DNA from: M3007 sp046316495
GTDB lineage: Bacteria; Bacteroidota; Bacteroidia; Chitinophagales; Saprospiraceae
DNA: 64,000 bases
Direction: 5' to 3'
Assembly (NCBI GenBank): GCA_046316495.1
Contig: JBKDAM010000045.1
Location: 1 to 64,000 of the forward strand
The notes beneath the pieces were generated by a model that was not told the DNA's origin, made no database searches, and saw nothing but the letters and a program-made list of their open reading frames with translations. The translations under genes and the position numbers were made by a program. Numbering within the stretch: the stretch's first letter is position 1; each line of letters starts with the position of its first letter. Shown one piece after another: positions 34,617 to 43,169 of this stretch.

Positions 34617-37600
34617 ATGAAGTCGCTCTTACAACACCGCACTGTTCAATTCGCACTGGTACTCGGAGCCGCCGTGGTGCTCCTGGCCAATGCCAGTAAT
34701 CCTCCCACCGGTCGAACAGGTGCTCCTTTCGATGGACATTGCAATGGTTGCCATAGCAGCCCAAGTCCTACCTTTAACGGAACCATTGAGCTCAGTGGCA
34801 TGCCAACCACTATTGAGCCCAATGTAACTTACCCGCTTACCATTACAATGACCGCCACGGCCGGAAACCCGACCCGGGGCGGATTCCAAATGGTAGTCGT
34901 AGATGGAAATAATGCCAACGCGGGCGACCTTACCGCTCCAGCTGGATCGGGCACAGGCACCGAATCACTCAGTGGCCGCGAATACATCGAACACCGGAAC
35001 CCCAAAAACTTTAGCGGAAACGGAAGTAATATATCCTGGACATTTAACTGGAAATCTCCCGTTTCTGCCTCCGGAAATACCATCAAAGTGTACTACATTG
35101 GAAACTTCTGTAACGGAAGTGGTTCCTCGGGCGACTGGATGTTGACGGGCAATCAAACGTTCACTCTCAACGCCTCCACCCCGCCTGTGGCCAGTGTTAG
35201 CACCACACCGGTGCTTTGCTTTGGAGGAAATACCGGCTCCGCTACGGCAACGGCCAGTGGAAGTCCTGGACCATACAGCTACTTGTGGAGCAATGGTCAA
35301 ACCACCTCTACGATAAATAACCTACTCTCTGGACTCTACACCGTGACCGTGACCGATGTCGGAACGGGTGGAACAGCGACCGCCTCCGGGAGCGTCACCC
35401 AACCTGCTTCAGCCCTTACCGCCTCTGCGGTGGTTTCCAATGTACTGACCTGTACCAACCCAACGGCTACTCTCACCGTTCAAGCAAGTGGCGGCACCCC
35501 ACCCTACCAATTTAACTGGAGCAACAATGCACAAGGCAATCCGATTCCAGTCCCCGGACCAGGAACCTATACGGTGACCGTCTCGGACGCCAATAACTGT
35601 ACTAAAACAGCCTCCGTTAATGTACAACAAAATACGACCGCCCCAATCGCGCAAGCAACCGGGGGCGTTCAAAGCTGCTTAACCAATACCGCCAGCATCA
35701 GCGGACAAGGTTCCTCCACCGGCGCCAACATCAGTTACCAGTGGACCGCACCAGCGGGTGGAACCATTGTCAGTGGCGCGAATGCTATTAACGCTACGGT
35801 CGCAGGTGCAGGAGTGTACATCCTCCAAGTCACCAATACTACTAATGGATGCACCAGCACCAGCAGTGCAACGGTAACCGTTCCCACTCCACTGGTGCTC
35901 ACCGCCACCGGTGGAAGCCTCAGCTGTACTAACCCAAGTACTACCCTCACCGCTTCCTCAAATACCCCTGGTGTGGTCTTTGCCTGGTCAGGACCCAACA
36001 ACTTTACCTCTACTCAACAAAATCCGACCGTCACCGCCACCGGAACCTATACGGTCGCAATTGCCAACCCAGCCAATGGCTGTACCGCAAGCACCACGGT
36101 GCAGGTGACCGGAAATACCACTCCACCAACCGTATCCGTCGCTTCCAGCACCCTCACTTGTGCTAACCCGACTGCTACCCTAGTAGCCCAGACACAGGGT
36201 GGTGGATTCACCTACCAATGGAACACGGGTAGCACGAACGACAGCATTGTAGTTAGTAACCCGGGCGTGTACACCGTCACCGTCACCAATCCACAAAACG
36301 GCTGTACCGCCAGCACTACTGCGACCGTAACAGAGGATACAGTGGCGCCAACGGTTACCATTCAACTCCCGGATTCCCTACATTGCAATCAGCCGAACGT
36401 CACCTTAGTGGGCACCGCTACCGGAAACCAACCCAGCTACAGCTGGACTGGACCCGGAATTGTATCCGGCCAAAACAGCGCTTCAGCGGTGGTGAACCAA
36501 GCAGGAACGTACAGCCTTCAGGTGGTAAATGCTTCTAATGGATGCAGCGCCGTGGCCACTACATTGGTATACGAAGCGCCCGCTCTCCTCGCCCAAGCAA
36601 CCGTACTGCAGCAGGTATCCTGCTTCGGTGGGAATAATGGGGCTGCTCAAATGAGCGCCACCGGTGGCACGCCCCCTTATCAGTACTTTTGGCCAACCGG
36701 AGAAATCACTACCACAGCCATCCATCTGTACTCCGGTGAATATTACGTTACCGTATCGGATGCAAATAATTGCCTTGCAGTAGATACATTCCAGATTACC
36801 CAGCCACCAGCGCTGGTAATTTTTGTACAGACTACTCAGGAAACTGGTCCTGGACTGAGCAATGGCACAGCAGTCGCCATCCCAAGTGGAGGTATTGCAC
36901 CCTACACTTACAGCTGGACCACCTCTGAAACAACCGCCAGCATCAGCAACCTCGGTCCCGGAACCTACACGGTGACCGTGACCGATTCTAATGGATGTAC
37001 ATCGGAGCAAACTGGATTTATCAATAGTTTTAATTGTGTTTTTAACCCCAGCCTCGAGACCAGCAATTCCACCTGCTTTGGAGCGAACAACGGTACAGCC
37101 TCGGTTGTGCTTAGCAATGAAGTGCTGCCCGTAAGTTACCAGTGGTCCAACAACACCAGCTCCTCCAGCATCAGTAACCTTGCTCCAGGCCTTTACCAAG
37201 TCACCGTTGTAGATGCATCCAACTGCCCGGTTGTCCTATCGGCCACTCTGACGGAGCCTTCCCTTCTAACCATTACGGGTAGTTCAACTCCAATTAGCGG
37301 TTTCGGAATCAACGATGGAACGGCCAACGCGAGTGCAAGCGGGGGCACAGCCCCTTATGAATACCTGTGGAGCAATGGAGTCAGTACCGCTGCCATCAGC
37401 GGACTGTCCGTAGGGCCTTACATAGTGACGGTCACAGATGCAAATGGCTGTACGGCTGTTTCTACCCAGTTTGTAGCGAATTTCAACTGCCAGGTGACTG
37501 CGATTACCACCCAACTCAACAACTCCTGTCCGGGAGGCTTTGCAGGCGCGATTACCGCTACCCTGATAGGTGGTATTCAACCCTTATCCTACCTTTGGAA

Positions 37601-38672
37601 TACAGGGGCTACCACCGAAAGCATTAATGGATTAACAGCCGGTGCCTATGCCGTCACTATCACAGACGCAGCAGGTTGTGTCGGGACCACTACTGCCCTA
37701 CTCATTGACCCAGCGCCCATTGTCGCCACCGTAGTGGGTGTCACCAATGTTCCCTGTCCCAATGTTTTTGGCGGTTCTGCTACCATTGAGATTTCCGGAG
37801 GCATTGATCCTAGCTATACCATCACCTTCCCACAGTCTGGACAGCCCTTGCTTCCGGCAGGAGACTACACCACTCAGGTGACCACCCCCAGCGGTTGCCC
37901 GGTTTTGGTCCAATTTACCATACAAAGCGAGGACAACCAAGCACCCGTGTTGACTTGTCCAGCCAACATCGCTTCCTGTGATACTGGCAATTTCACCTCT
38001 TACTCCATACCAACTGCTACGGACAACTGCACCGCTAACTTACAAGTGCAACAAGTGCAAGGACTTCCAAATGGTTCTTACTTCCCTCCAGGAGTGACCA
38101 CCCAGTTGTACCAAGTCACCGACCAAGCTGGAAATGTAGCTACCTGTTCCTTCACGGTGACTACTTACCCTACACCTGACGTAGTATTGGTCAGCAGCAC
38201 CCCCGACCAGAATGGAGCAGGTGTAGGCGCCATTGATGTGAATCCAGTGGGAGGCACCGCCCCTTATTCCTTTTTCTGGAGGAAAAATGGACAATTTTTC
38301 GCCAATACTGAAGATCTCAGCGGATTAACTTCTGGCACCTATTTACTGGTGGTAACAGACGCCAACGGTTGTGAGGTGACGATGGCGGCCATTGTGCTTC
38401 AGAATGTAGTAGGAACCACTCAGCCTTTGTCGGATGCAGGTATGCAGCTGAGCCCTAACCCTACCCATTCCACTCTAATGGTGTACACTGGCGATCAACA
38501 GCCTTCTGAAATTGCCATTTTTGATTTTGGGGGAAAACTGATCTACCAAGATAATCAACCCAATACTGCCTTGCCTATTGAGGTGGCCAACTGGCAACCA
38601 GGGATGTACCTGGTAATTATCACCACACAAGAGCAACGGCGCTTTTATGGACGATTTATAAAGATGGACTAA
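34617..38672 (+). CDS. SprB-repeat T9SS surface protein with CxxCH-bearing choice-of-anchor V domain
   Basis: A 1351-residue exported protein. It has a signal peptide (about 1-27), then NPPTGRTGAPFDGHCNGCHSS (about 28-48), the start of a choice-of-anchor V domain (to about 190), with a CNGCH that could bind heme c or form a disulfide. From about residue 193 come about 13 immunoglobulin-like repeats of 70-80 residues, many ending in TYTVTVTDxxGC (SprB type). An HYR-like domain lies near 1110-1190 (CPANIASCD...NCTANLQVQ...VTDQAGNVATCSF). The last about 85 residues are a type A T9SS sorting domain (QLSPNPTHSTLMV...RFIKMD). SprB is a gliding adhesin of Flavobacterium; this protein is a relative by repeats only. 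Its stop overlaps the msrB start. Confidence 0.85.
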   Translation: MKSLLQHRTVQFALVLGAAVVLLANASNPPTGRTGAPFDGHCNGCHSSPSPTFNGTIELSGMPTTIEPNVTYPLTITMTATAGNPTRGGFQMVVVDGNNANAGDLTAPAGSGTGTESLSGREYIEHRNPKNFSGNGSNISWTFNWKSPVSASGNTIKVYYIGNFCNGSGSSGDWMLTGNQTFTLNASTPPVASVSTTPVLCFGGNTGSATATASGSPGPYSYLWSNGQTTSTINNLLSGLYTVTVTDVGTGGTATASGSVTQPASALTASAVVSNVLTCTNPTATLTVQASGGTPPYQFNWSNNAQGNPIPVPGPGTYTVTVSDANNCTKTASVNVQQNTTAPIAQATGGVQSCLTNTASISGQGSSTGANISYQWTAPAGGTIVSGANAINATVAGAGVYILQVTNTTNGCTSTSSATVTVPTPLVLTATGGSLSCTNPSTTLTASSNTPGVVFAWSGPNNFTSTQQNPTVTATGTYTVAIANPANGCTASTTVQVTGNTTPPTVSVASSTLTCANPTATLVAQTQGGGFTYQWNTGSTNDSIVVSNPGVYTVTVTNPQNGCTASTTATVTEDTVAPTVTIQLPDSLHCNQPNVTLVGTATGNQPSYSWTGPGIVSGQNSASAVVNQAGTYSLQVVNASNGCSAVATTLVYEAPALLAQATVLQQVSCFGGNNGAAQMSATGGTPPYQYFWPTGEITTTAIHLYSGEYYVTVSDANNCLAVDTFQITQPPALVIFVQTTQETGPGLSNGTAVAIPSGGIAPYTYSWTTSETTASISNLGPGTYTVTVTDSNGCTSEQTGFINSFNCVFNPSLETSNSTCFGANNGTASVVLSNEVLPVSYQWSNNTSSSSISNLAPGLYQVTVVDASNCPVVLSATLTEPSLLTITGSSTPISGFGINDGTANASASGGTAPYEYLWSNGVSTAAISGLSVGPYIVTVTDANGCTAVSTQFVANFNCQVTAITTQLNNSCPGGFAGAITATLIGGIQPLSYLWNTGATTESINGLTAGAYAVTITDAAGCVGTTTALLIDPAPIVATVVGVTNVPCPNVFGGSATIEISGGIDPSYTITFPQSGQPLLPAGDYTTQVTTPSGCPVLVQFTIQSEDNQAPVLTCPANIASCDTGNFTSYSIPTATDNCTANLQVQQVQGLPNGSYFPPGVTTQLYQVTDQAGNVATCSFTVTTYPTPDVVLVSSTPDQNGAGVGAIDVNPVGGTAPYSFFWRKNGQFFANTEDLSGLTSGTYLLVVTDANGCEVTMAAIVLQNVVGTTQPLSDAGMQLSPNPTHSTLMVYTGDQQPSEIAIFDFGGKLIYQDNQPNTALPIEVANWQPGMYLVIITTQEQRRFYGRFIKMD

Positions 38673-39061
38673 TGGAACCGAGCACTTGGAATCAACTTAG
38701 CCCAGAGGAGGCTGCAATCATTGAAAAGAAAGGCACCGAACGGGCTTTTACAGGCGAATACTGGAATTTCAAAGGAAAAGGAACCTTTATTTGCCGGCGT
38801 TGCAACGCTCCACTGTACCGGGCCTCCGATAAGTTTGACTCCGGTTGCGGATGGCCTTCCTTTGATGATGAACTTCCAGGGGCGGTGAAACGCTATTCCG
38901 ACCGCTCCTTTGGTATGGTGCGAACCGAAATTGTTTGTGCCAATTGCGATGGCCACCTCGGCCATGTATTTGAAGGAGAACGGCTCACCGCCAAAAATGT
39001 CCGGCATTGCGTGAACTCGCTGTCGATCCGTTTTGTCGCGGAACCAGACGGCAGCCTATAA
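38672..39061 (+). CDS. msrB: Peptide-methionine (R)-S-oxide reductase MsrB
   Basis: A 129-residue enzyme reducing the R-sulfoxide of methionine in proteins. It has two zinc CxxC pairs (CRRC near residue 48 and CANC near 92), FDSGCGWPSFDDEL (about 62-75) and the catalytic Cys in RHCVNSLSIRF (about 111-121). The length is typical for a free MsrB. No signal peptide is seen. Its ATG shares one base with the stop of the giant SprB-repeat gene (TAATG), which means it is translated from that transcript, and a strong terminator follows. Confidence 0.95.
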   Translation: MEPSTWNQLSPEEAAIIEKKGTERAFTGEYWNFKGKGTFICRRCNAPLYRASDKFDSGCGWPSFDDELPGAVKRYSDRSFGMVRTEIVCANCDGHLGHVFEGERLTAKNVRHCVNSLSIRFVAEPDGSL

Positions 39062-39067
39062 ATGTAA

Positions 39068-39127
39068 AATGTCGAATGTAGAGTGTAGAATTTTGAATTT
39101 CTACCTTCTGCATTCGACATTCTTTTT
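39068..39127 (+). terminator. Terminator after msrB, long imperfect palindrome
   Basis: AATGTCGAATG (39068-39078) and CATTCGACATT (39111-39121) are perfect inverted repeats with an inner GTAGAA/TTCTAC stem, followed by CTTTTT. It lies between msrB and the convergent sterol-desaturase gene and may also stop transcription from the minus strand. Confidence 0.75.
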
Positions 39128-39141
39128 AAATCTGCCTGGTC

Positions 39142-40026
39142 TTAACGATCAAATTCCTTATAGCTAATGGAGGGATCGTAATCGTTTTTGGTCACGATGG
39201 AGTGAAGCTCGCTTTCCGGTTGCTTGGAGCGAATCAGTGGAAACAGCAACTGTACGTACCAGGGCTCTTTGATTCGATTCCAGGCCCCAAACCGCGTGGG
39301 ATATTGGCGGGTAATTTTCGCGGTTCCGAAGAGTACATCCCATAAAAAAAGTAAATTGCCGTAATTGCCGTTGGGGTGTGAAACACCATCTTCCGCGGTC
39401 AAACCATGGTGCGCAAAATGCGTGCTGGGCGTTGAAATAGTCCGCTCCACCACCCAAGCCAATGGATGCAAAACCTTATACCGGTATAGGAAACGATCCC
39501 ATTTTGTTTCGCTGTGTGCTAAAAGTATTACCACCAATTTCACAGGCAGGTAAAATAAATACACATAACCCATTCCGAGAAACACCAACAAAGCAGAAAA
39601 CCAAAGCCCAGGCATAAAGGCGTAGTATAGCATTGCATTTCGGTAAGTAACCAATACTCCCATTTCCTCCACCACGTGGTGTGGCCGATGTAATTTCCAC
39701 ATCATTCGGTTCACATGGGATAGTCGATGCCACCAATACTGGGTCATATCATCCAAAATTAAAAACGCCACTACCTGCCATCCAACTCCGAGGTGAAGAT
39801 AATAGTCTTCGTATTCAGGAAACCAAGCTCTCCCAGCCCAGATAGTCACTAAAAAAATAGCCGGTTGCACCAAGGTAGGCAGCGACAGCAAACTCACCAG
39901 CTCAATGGTCCAGTCGTTTTTCGTGCGCCGATCTTCCCAATAAAGCCCTCCAAAGGCTTCCAAAACACCTAAGACCAATAATAAGGCGGTGGGGATCATT
40001 TTACTGATCAATTCTCCTTCTCCCAT
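39142..40026 (-). CDS. Sterol desaturase/fatty acid hydroxylase family membrane protein
   Basis: A 294-residue polytopic protein. The histidine clusters of the family are visible: HRLSH (about residues 100-104), HRPHH (about 113-117), a His-containing HSETKWDRF segment and the final HFAHHG (about 203-208). They hold a di-iron centre for O2-dependent hydroxylation or desaturation of lipids. Four membrane segments lie mostly in the first 180 residues. It has its own promoter and is convergent with msrB. The substrate cannot be told. Confidence 0.88.
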   Translation of the reverse strand: MGEGELISKMIPTALLLVLGVLEAFGGLYWEDRRTKNDWTIELVSLLSLPTLVQPAIFLVTIWAGRAWFPEYEDYYLHLGVGWQVVAFLILDDMTQYWWHRLSHVNRMMWKLHRPHHVVEEMGVLVTYRNAMLYYAFMPGLWFSALLVFLGMGYVYLFYLPVKLVVILLAHSETKWDRFLYRYKVLHPLAWVVERTISTPSTHFAHHGLTAEDGVSHPNGNYGNLLFLWDVLFGTAKITRQYPTRFGAWNRIKEPWYVQLLFPLIRSKQPESELHSIVTKNDYDPSISYKEFDR

Positions 40027-40080
40027 CTTTTTTCTTGTTTATAAGATTGTTTACTGGCATCGCCAGTCGATTGTTTCGAC

Positions 40081-40111
40081 CAAAGGTAATTTCTTTGATG
40101 TTGATGGCAAA
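40081..40111 (-). promoter_or_regulatory. Complete Bacteroidota promoter TTTG-N19-TACCTTTG
   Basis: On the minus strand TTTG (40108-40111), exactly 19 bases, then TACCTTTG (40081-40088). This matches the two-part -33/-7 consensus and lies about 54 bases ahead of the sterol-desaturase ATG. The leader carries a small ACTGGC/GCCAGT hairpin (about 40053-40067). The -33 TTTG overlaps the T-run of the terminator at 40109-40158. Confidence 0.75.
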
Positions 40112-40158
40112 AAAAATCGGAATAAAAAGGGGTCTAGTGACCTCCCTTTTATTCCGAT
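40109..40158 (-). terminator. Terminator of the 24-kb signalling cluster
   Basis: ATCGGAATAAAA and TTTTATTCCGAT (minus strand) form a long stem continued by GGGAGGTC/GACCCC with small mismatches, followed by eight T. It is about 120 bases past the stop of the last cluster gene. Its T-run is also the -33 region of the next promoter. Confidence 0.8.
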
Positions 40159-40278
40159 GAAATATATACGTTCTCAAAATCAGTTGTCAAATGAACTGAC
40201 CGGCTTTCCATCACCGACTTTTCCTCTTTATTTTTATAAAAAAATGGCTTTGTGCATCCGAGTAGCTGATCAAAAAGG

Positions 40279-40740
40279 TTAGATCCCGGGATCTTTTTCT
40301 GGGGGCATTTCCTCGTCAAATTTTGGGTTCGTCAATAGATCGAAGCGTTTCCCCCAACCTTTCATGGATTGACGGCACTTTTTAAGAATAGGATCCTTCG
40401 CATTAATAGTCGCAATTTTACCTGGTGGAAGGCCTTGAATGATTTCAGCGTATTTCTTCAATATAGCTTCACAACAGCAATCCGGGCCTTGTCTCCCAAA
40501 CCAAAAATCCCTACTACATCCCACTTCCCTAAAGATGGACTTTTCAAACAGCAGAGAATCCATTAAGGCAACTTGATGCTCCTGGATTTTTTGGGGCTCC
40601 TCGAACTCCAGGTTAGAAACATCGGTTGCTTTTAGTTCATTTTCTTCAATAAAATCTTGTGCCTCCGAAGGAAGCTCGCTCCCCCCGCAAGCGCAAATTG
40701 AAAACAAAAGTAATGCGCCTAGATAAATGATATTTTTCAT
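40279..40740 (-). CDS. Small Cys-rich lipoprotein of unknown function
   Basis: Not recognised. 153 residues from the ATG at 40740. The N-terminus MKNIIYLGALLLFSICAC is a lipoprotein signal, with likely lipidation at one of the two Cys near residues 16-18. The mature part is acidic, then has GCSRDFWFGRQGPDCCCEAILKKY (three consecutive Cys, about 73-96) and a KKCRQSMKGWGKRFDLL segment. The Cys-rich patch suggests disulfides or metal. It is the last gene of the cluster, 29 bases after the permease gene. Confidence 0.7.
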   Translation of the reverse strand: MKNIIYLGALLLFSICACGGSELPSEAQDFIEENELKATDVSNLEFEEPQKIQEHQVALMDSLLFEKSIFREVGCSRDFWFGRQGPDCCCEAILKKYAEIIQGLPPGKIATINAKDPILKKCRQSMKGWGKRFDLLTNPKFDEEMPPEKDPGI

Positions 40741-40769
40741 AAAAAAGTTAATTATTAACACATTGCCTC

Positions 40770-42311
40770 TTAACGACCATACACCAGGTCCCCGGGAGTT
40801 GACTTAATGATACTGGTCGTGGTTAGGCGAGCAAAATAAATACTTGAAATAAAAATCAACAGGATCGCCGAGACCACAGGCAGGTTAAGAACATCCAGCG
40901 GAACTTCCGACCAAAACAGAGCTGAGATACTTGAAAGGATCAACAAAGGCAAAACCGCAATAACAAAAGCAACCAATAAAAAATAGCCAATCACTATGTT
41001 ATAGGTATTCTTCAACCATATATCCTCCAGCCCAAACGCTTTCAGTGTACCCAAATTGGGTCGCATCTGCTCAAGGTGTGTACCCAACAAGTTAGTAATA
41101 AAAAGGACAATACTTAGAATTCCAAACAAAAAGAGCGTCAGAGAAACCACCCAAGTGATTTGAGTTACTTTTTTAAAGTTGTCTTTTGCCTCCACCTGTG
41201 TAAGGTTGACGTTCATTTTGAACCGAGTCCCCATGAACGCTTTGAACTCCCTAATTTTCCCCAAATCCTTAAAATTAAATGCCAGTGCATACGGACGTTC
41301 TAAATTATCAAAACGCTCAGGAATACAAGTCCACTCCACCGATGGAAACACCTTCCCCTTATGTTTTTCAAAAAATGCTTGCTTAACTGCTTGATGAGGC
41401 GTTGATTGATGGTTGAAAATAAGATGATATTGAAAATGGTTTAGCTGACCAGTAATGGGCAGTACATCTCTTTTTACATTCAGCGTTTTATATCCTTGTT
41501 GCTCGAAACCATCCTTCACCCATTGCAGAACCTGTTTTTTATCCCCTTCCAAACTGGCAACCACCATAATGTTGGTAGTATCCTGATTAACTACACCAGT
41601 ATCATGCGGGCGAATACTCCCATTGAGTAATAGATTGTAAAAACGAGGAGTACAAACAAAATCACAATAGTCGGGAAGGTCAGAAACAATCGCGAGGATA
41701 TCCACAAAAACGAGATCATCATAGAATAGCATGGGAATTTTCTTTGCCTCCCGCCAATCCTGAAAACCCAGCCGCTCAAGCGCCTTTTGCTTTATTATCA
41801 CACCACAAGGGTTCTGTTCAAATACGGTGTTGGGATTTACCTCTCCTATCAACAAGTTTTCCTCATCTAAAATCGCATTCAAAATCTTTTCTCCTGGTTC
41901 AATCGTTCGCGCTTTGTGCGGAATGCGAACTGAGTAATCATTTATTGGAAGCAACAGAGCTGTGGCTGAAACGTAACCCTTCACGTCATTTAAAGAAAAA
42001 GCATCCTTATTTTCGGGTTGCTGGAAATAATTCATCAATACAGTTAAGGAATCGTACCCATTTTGTCCTGTGCTAGAAAGCGGAATATCTACCCAATTGG
42101 TGTAAGGATTCTCCATCTTTGACCTCAATAACTCCAAACTACCCATTGCGTAACTCAGGGTCAATAGGGTAACAAATATAATGGCTGATAATTTTAAGAT
42201 GGTCTGATTCCCTTTACCAGCCAGTTTTAAAAACTCCCGCTGTTTGAACAATTTTAAAAAATCAGAATCCCTTTTTGATTTTGAGCTAAGGAGGACTATC
42301 CAATAATTCAT
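40770..42311 (-). CDS. FtsX/MacB-like ABC transporter permease
   Basis: A 513-residue protein with one helix near the N-terminus (about residues 40-58), a periplasmic domain of about 320 residues, and three helices at the C-terminus (about 385-410, 430-457, 475-500). This is the type VII (mechanotransmission) ABC topology shared by FtsX, LolCE and MacB. Such permeases transmit ATPase strokes to periplasmic partners and rarely move a substrate through the membrane. It starts two bases after the ATPase gene, so the two form one complex. The target is unknown. Confidence 0.82.
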   Translation of the reverse strand: MNYWIVLLSSKSKRDSDFLKLFKQREFLKLAGKGNQTILKLSAIIFVTLLTLSYAMGSLELLRSKMENPYTNWVDIPLSSTGQNGYDSLTVLMNYFQQPENKDAFSLNDVKGYVSATALLLPINDYSVRIPHKARTIEPGEKILNAILDEENLLIGEVNPNTVFEQNPCGVIIKQKALERLGFQDWREAKKIPMLFYDDLVFVDILAIVSDLPDYCDFVCTPRFYNLLLNGSIRPHDTGVVNQDTTNIMVVASLEGDKKQVLQWVKDGFEQQGYKTLNVKRDVLPITGQLNHFQYHLIFNHQSTPHQAVKQAFFEKHKGKVFPSVEWTCIPERFDNLERPYALAFNFKDLGKIREFKAFMGTRFKMNVNLTQVEAKDNFKKVTQITWVVSLTLFLFGILSIVLFITNLLGTHLEQMRPNLGTLKAFGLEDIWLKNTYNIVIGYFLLVAFVIAVLPLLILSSISALFWSEVPLDVLNLPVVSAILLIFISSIYFARLTTTSIIKSTPGDLVYGR

Positions 42312-42313
42312 AC

Positions 42314-43156
42314 TTAGGCCTGTTTAGAAAGTTGGTTCCACAAAAATGCATGAGGGTCTTCTACAAGCTCCTTACCTGCTTCAAACCTCCATTCGCTACC
42401 GGATTTGATTAAGATGTTGCTCGCGTCAACGACACCGTAAAACCGACCTGGTGCCCGGAACGGGCTGATTGGAATTATTTTATCCGCAAATTCAAGTGCA
42501 AGTCGAATGTCGTGGGAAACCAATATTCCCGTTTTAGGAAAATCGATATCCCTTAGGTGGTCCTTGAGAATATGCATCAACTTCCTACTGGTGACAGGAT
42601 CTAAGTTGCCCGTGGGCTCATCGGCAAAAAGCACCTCAAATGGAGAGGCGAATGCTCTAACAAATGCAAGTCGTTGACGCTGCCCACCCGATACCTCCAT
42701 TACACTCTTTGAGAAAAGGGATTGCTCCAAATCCAGTTCATCCATGAAATCCCTCGCTTTTGCTTCCGCCTCTTGGAGCGCAGTCCCTGCTAGAAGGTCG
42801 GCCATCATCATGTTTTCTCCAACCGTGAAGTGTGGGAATAGGTTGGTTTGCTGAAAAATAAAACTAAAATAGGTACGACGAATTTCGGATAATTGTCTGT
42901 TAGGCAATTCCCAAGCTGTGGTCAAGGGCACCACTGCTCCTTTGGATGTGAAAAAATCTACTCTGGAATCCATTACATCGAGCGAGGAAATTGTTTGATT
43001 CATCAAACCCAATGCTTCCAAAAAGGTACTTTTCCCAATGCCAGAAGCACCTATAATAAAAACTAGTTCTCCTCTATTGAGCTGTAACGAAGGTACTTCT
43101 AGAACAATTGGGCCATTATGATAACGGCAACGAAGGTTGTTTATATTAAAGACCAT
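42314..43156 (-). CDS. ABC transporter ATP-binding protein (LolD/MacB/FtsE type)
   Basis: A 280-residue ATPase from the ATG at 43156. An upstream frame would overlap the previous gene and has no similarity. It shows Walker A GASGIGKST (about residues 34-42), signature VSGGQRQR (about 146-153), Walker B VLFADEPTGNLD (about 166-177) and the switch His in LVSHD (about 200). The EPTGNLD form is typical of the LolD/MacB/FtsE group. It pairs with the adjacent FtsX-like permease. Confidence 0.9.
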   Translation of the reverse strand: MVFNINNLRCRYHNGPIVLEVPSLQLNRGELVFIIGASGIGKSTFLEALGLMNQTISSLDVMDSRVDFFTSKGAVVPLTTAWELPNRQLSEIRRTYFSFIFQQTNLFPHFTVGENMMMADLLAGTALQEAEAKARDFMDELDLEQSLFSKSVMEVSGGQRQRLAFVRAFASPFEVLFADEPTGNLDPVTSRKLMHILKDHLRDIDFPKTGILVSHDIRLALEFADKIIPISPFRAPGRFYGVVDASNILIKSGSEWRFEAGKELVEDPHAFLWNQLSKQA

Positions 43157-43169
43157 ATACGATGTTTGG

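Noticed and set aside
36483..37199. 238-residue frame antisense to the SprB-repeat gene
   Set aside because: It is a by-product of the repetitive Thr/Gly-rich coding strand. The plus-strand protein is clearly real, and the antisense product has no domain.
34617..38672. Possible CRISPR-like or tandem DNA repeats
   Set aside because: The periodicity is at the protein level (SprB/Ig-like repeats of 70-80 residues), with diverged DNA and no spacers.
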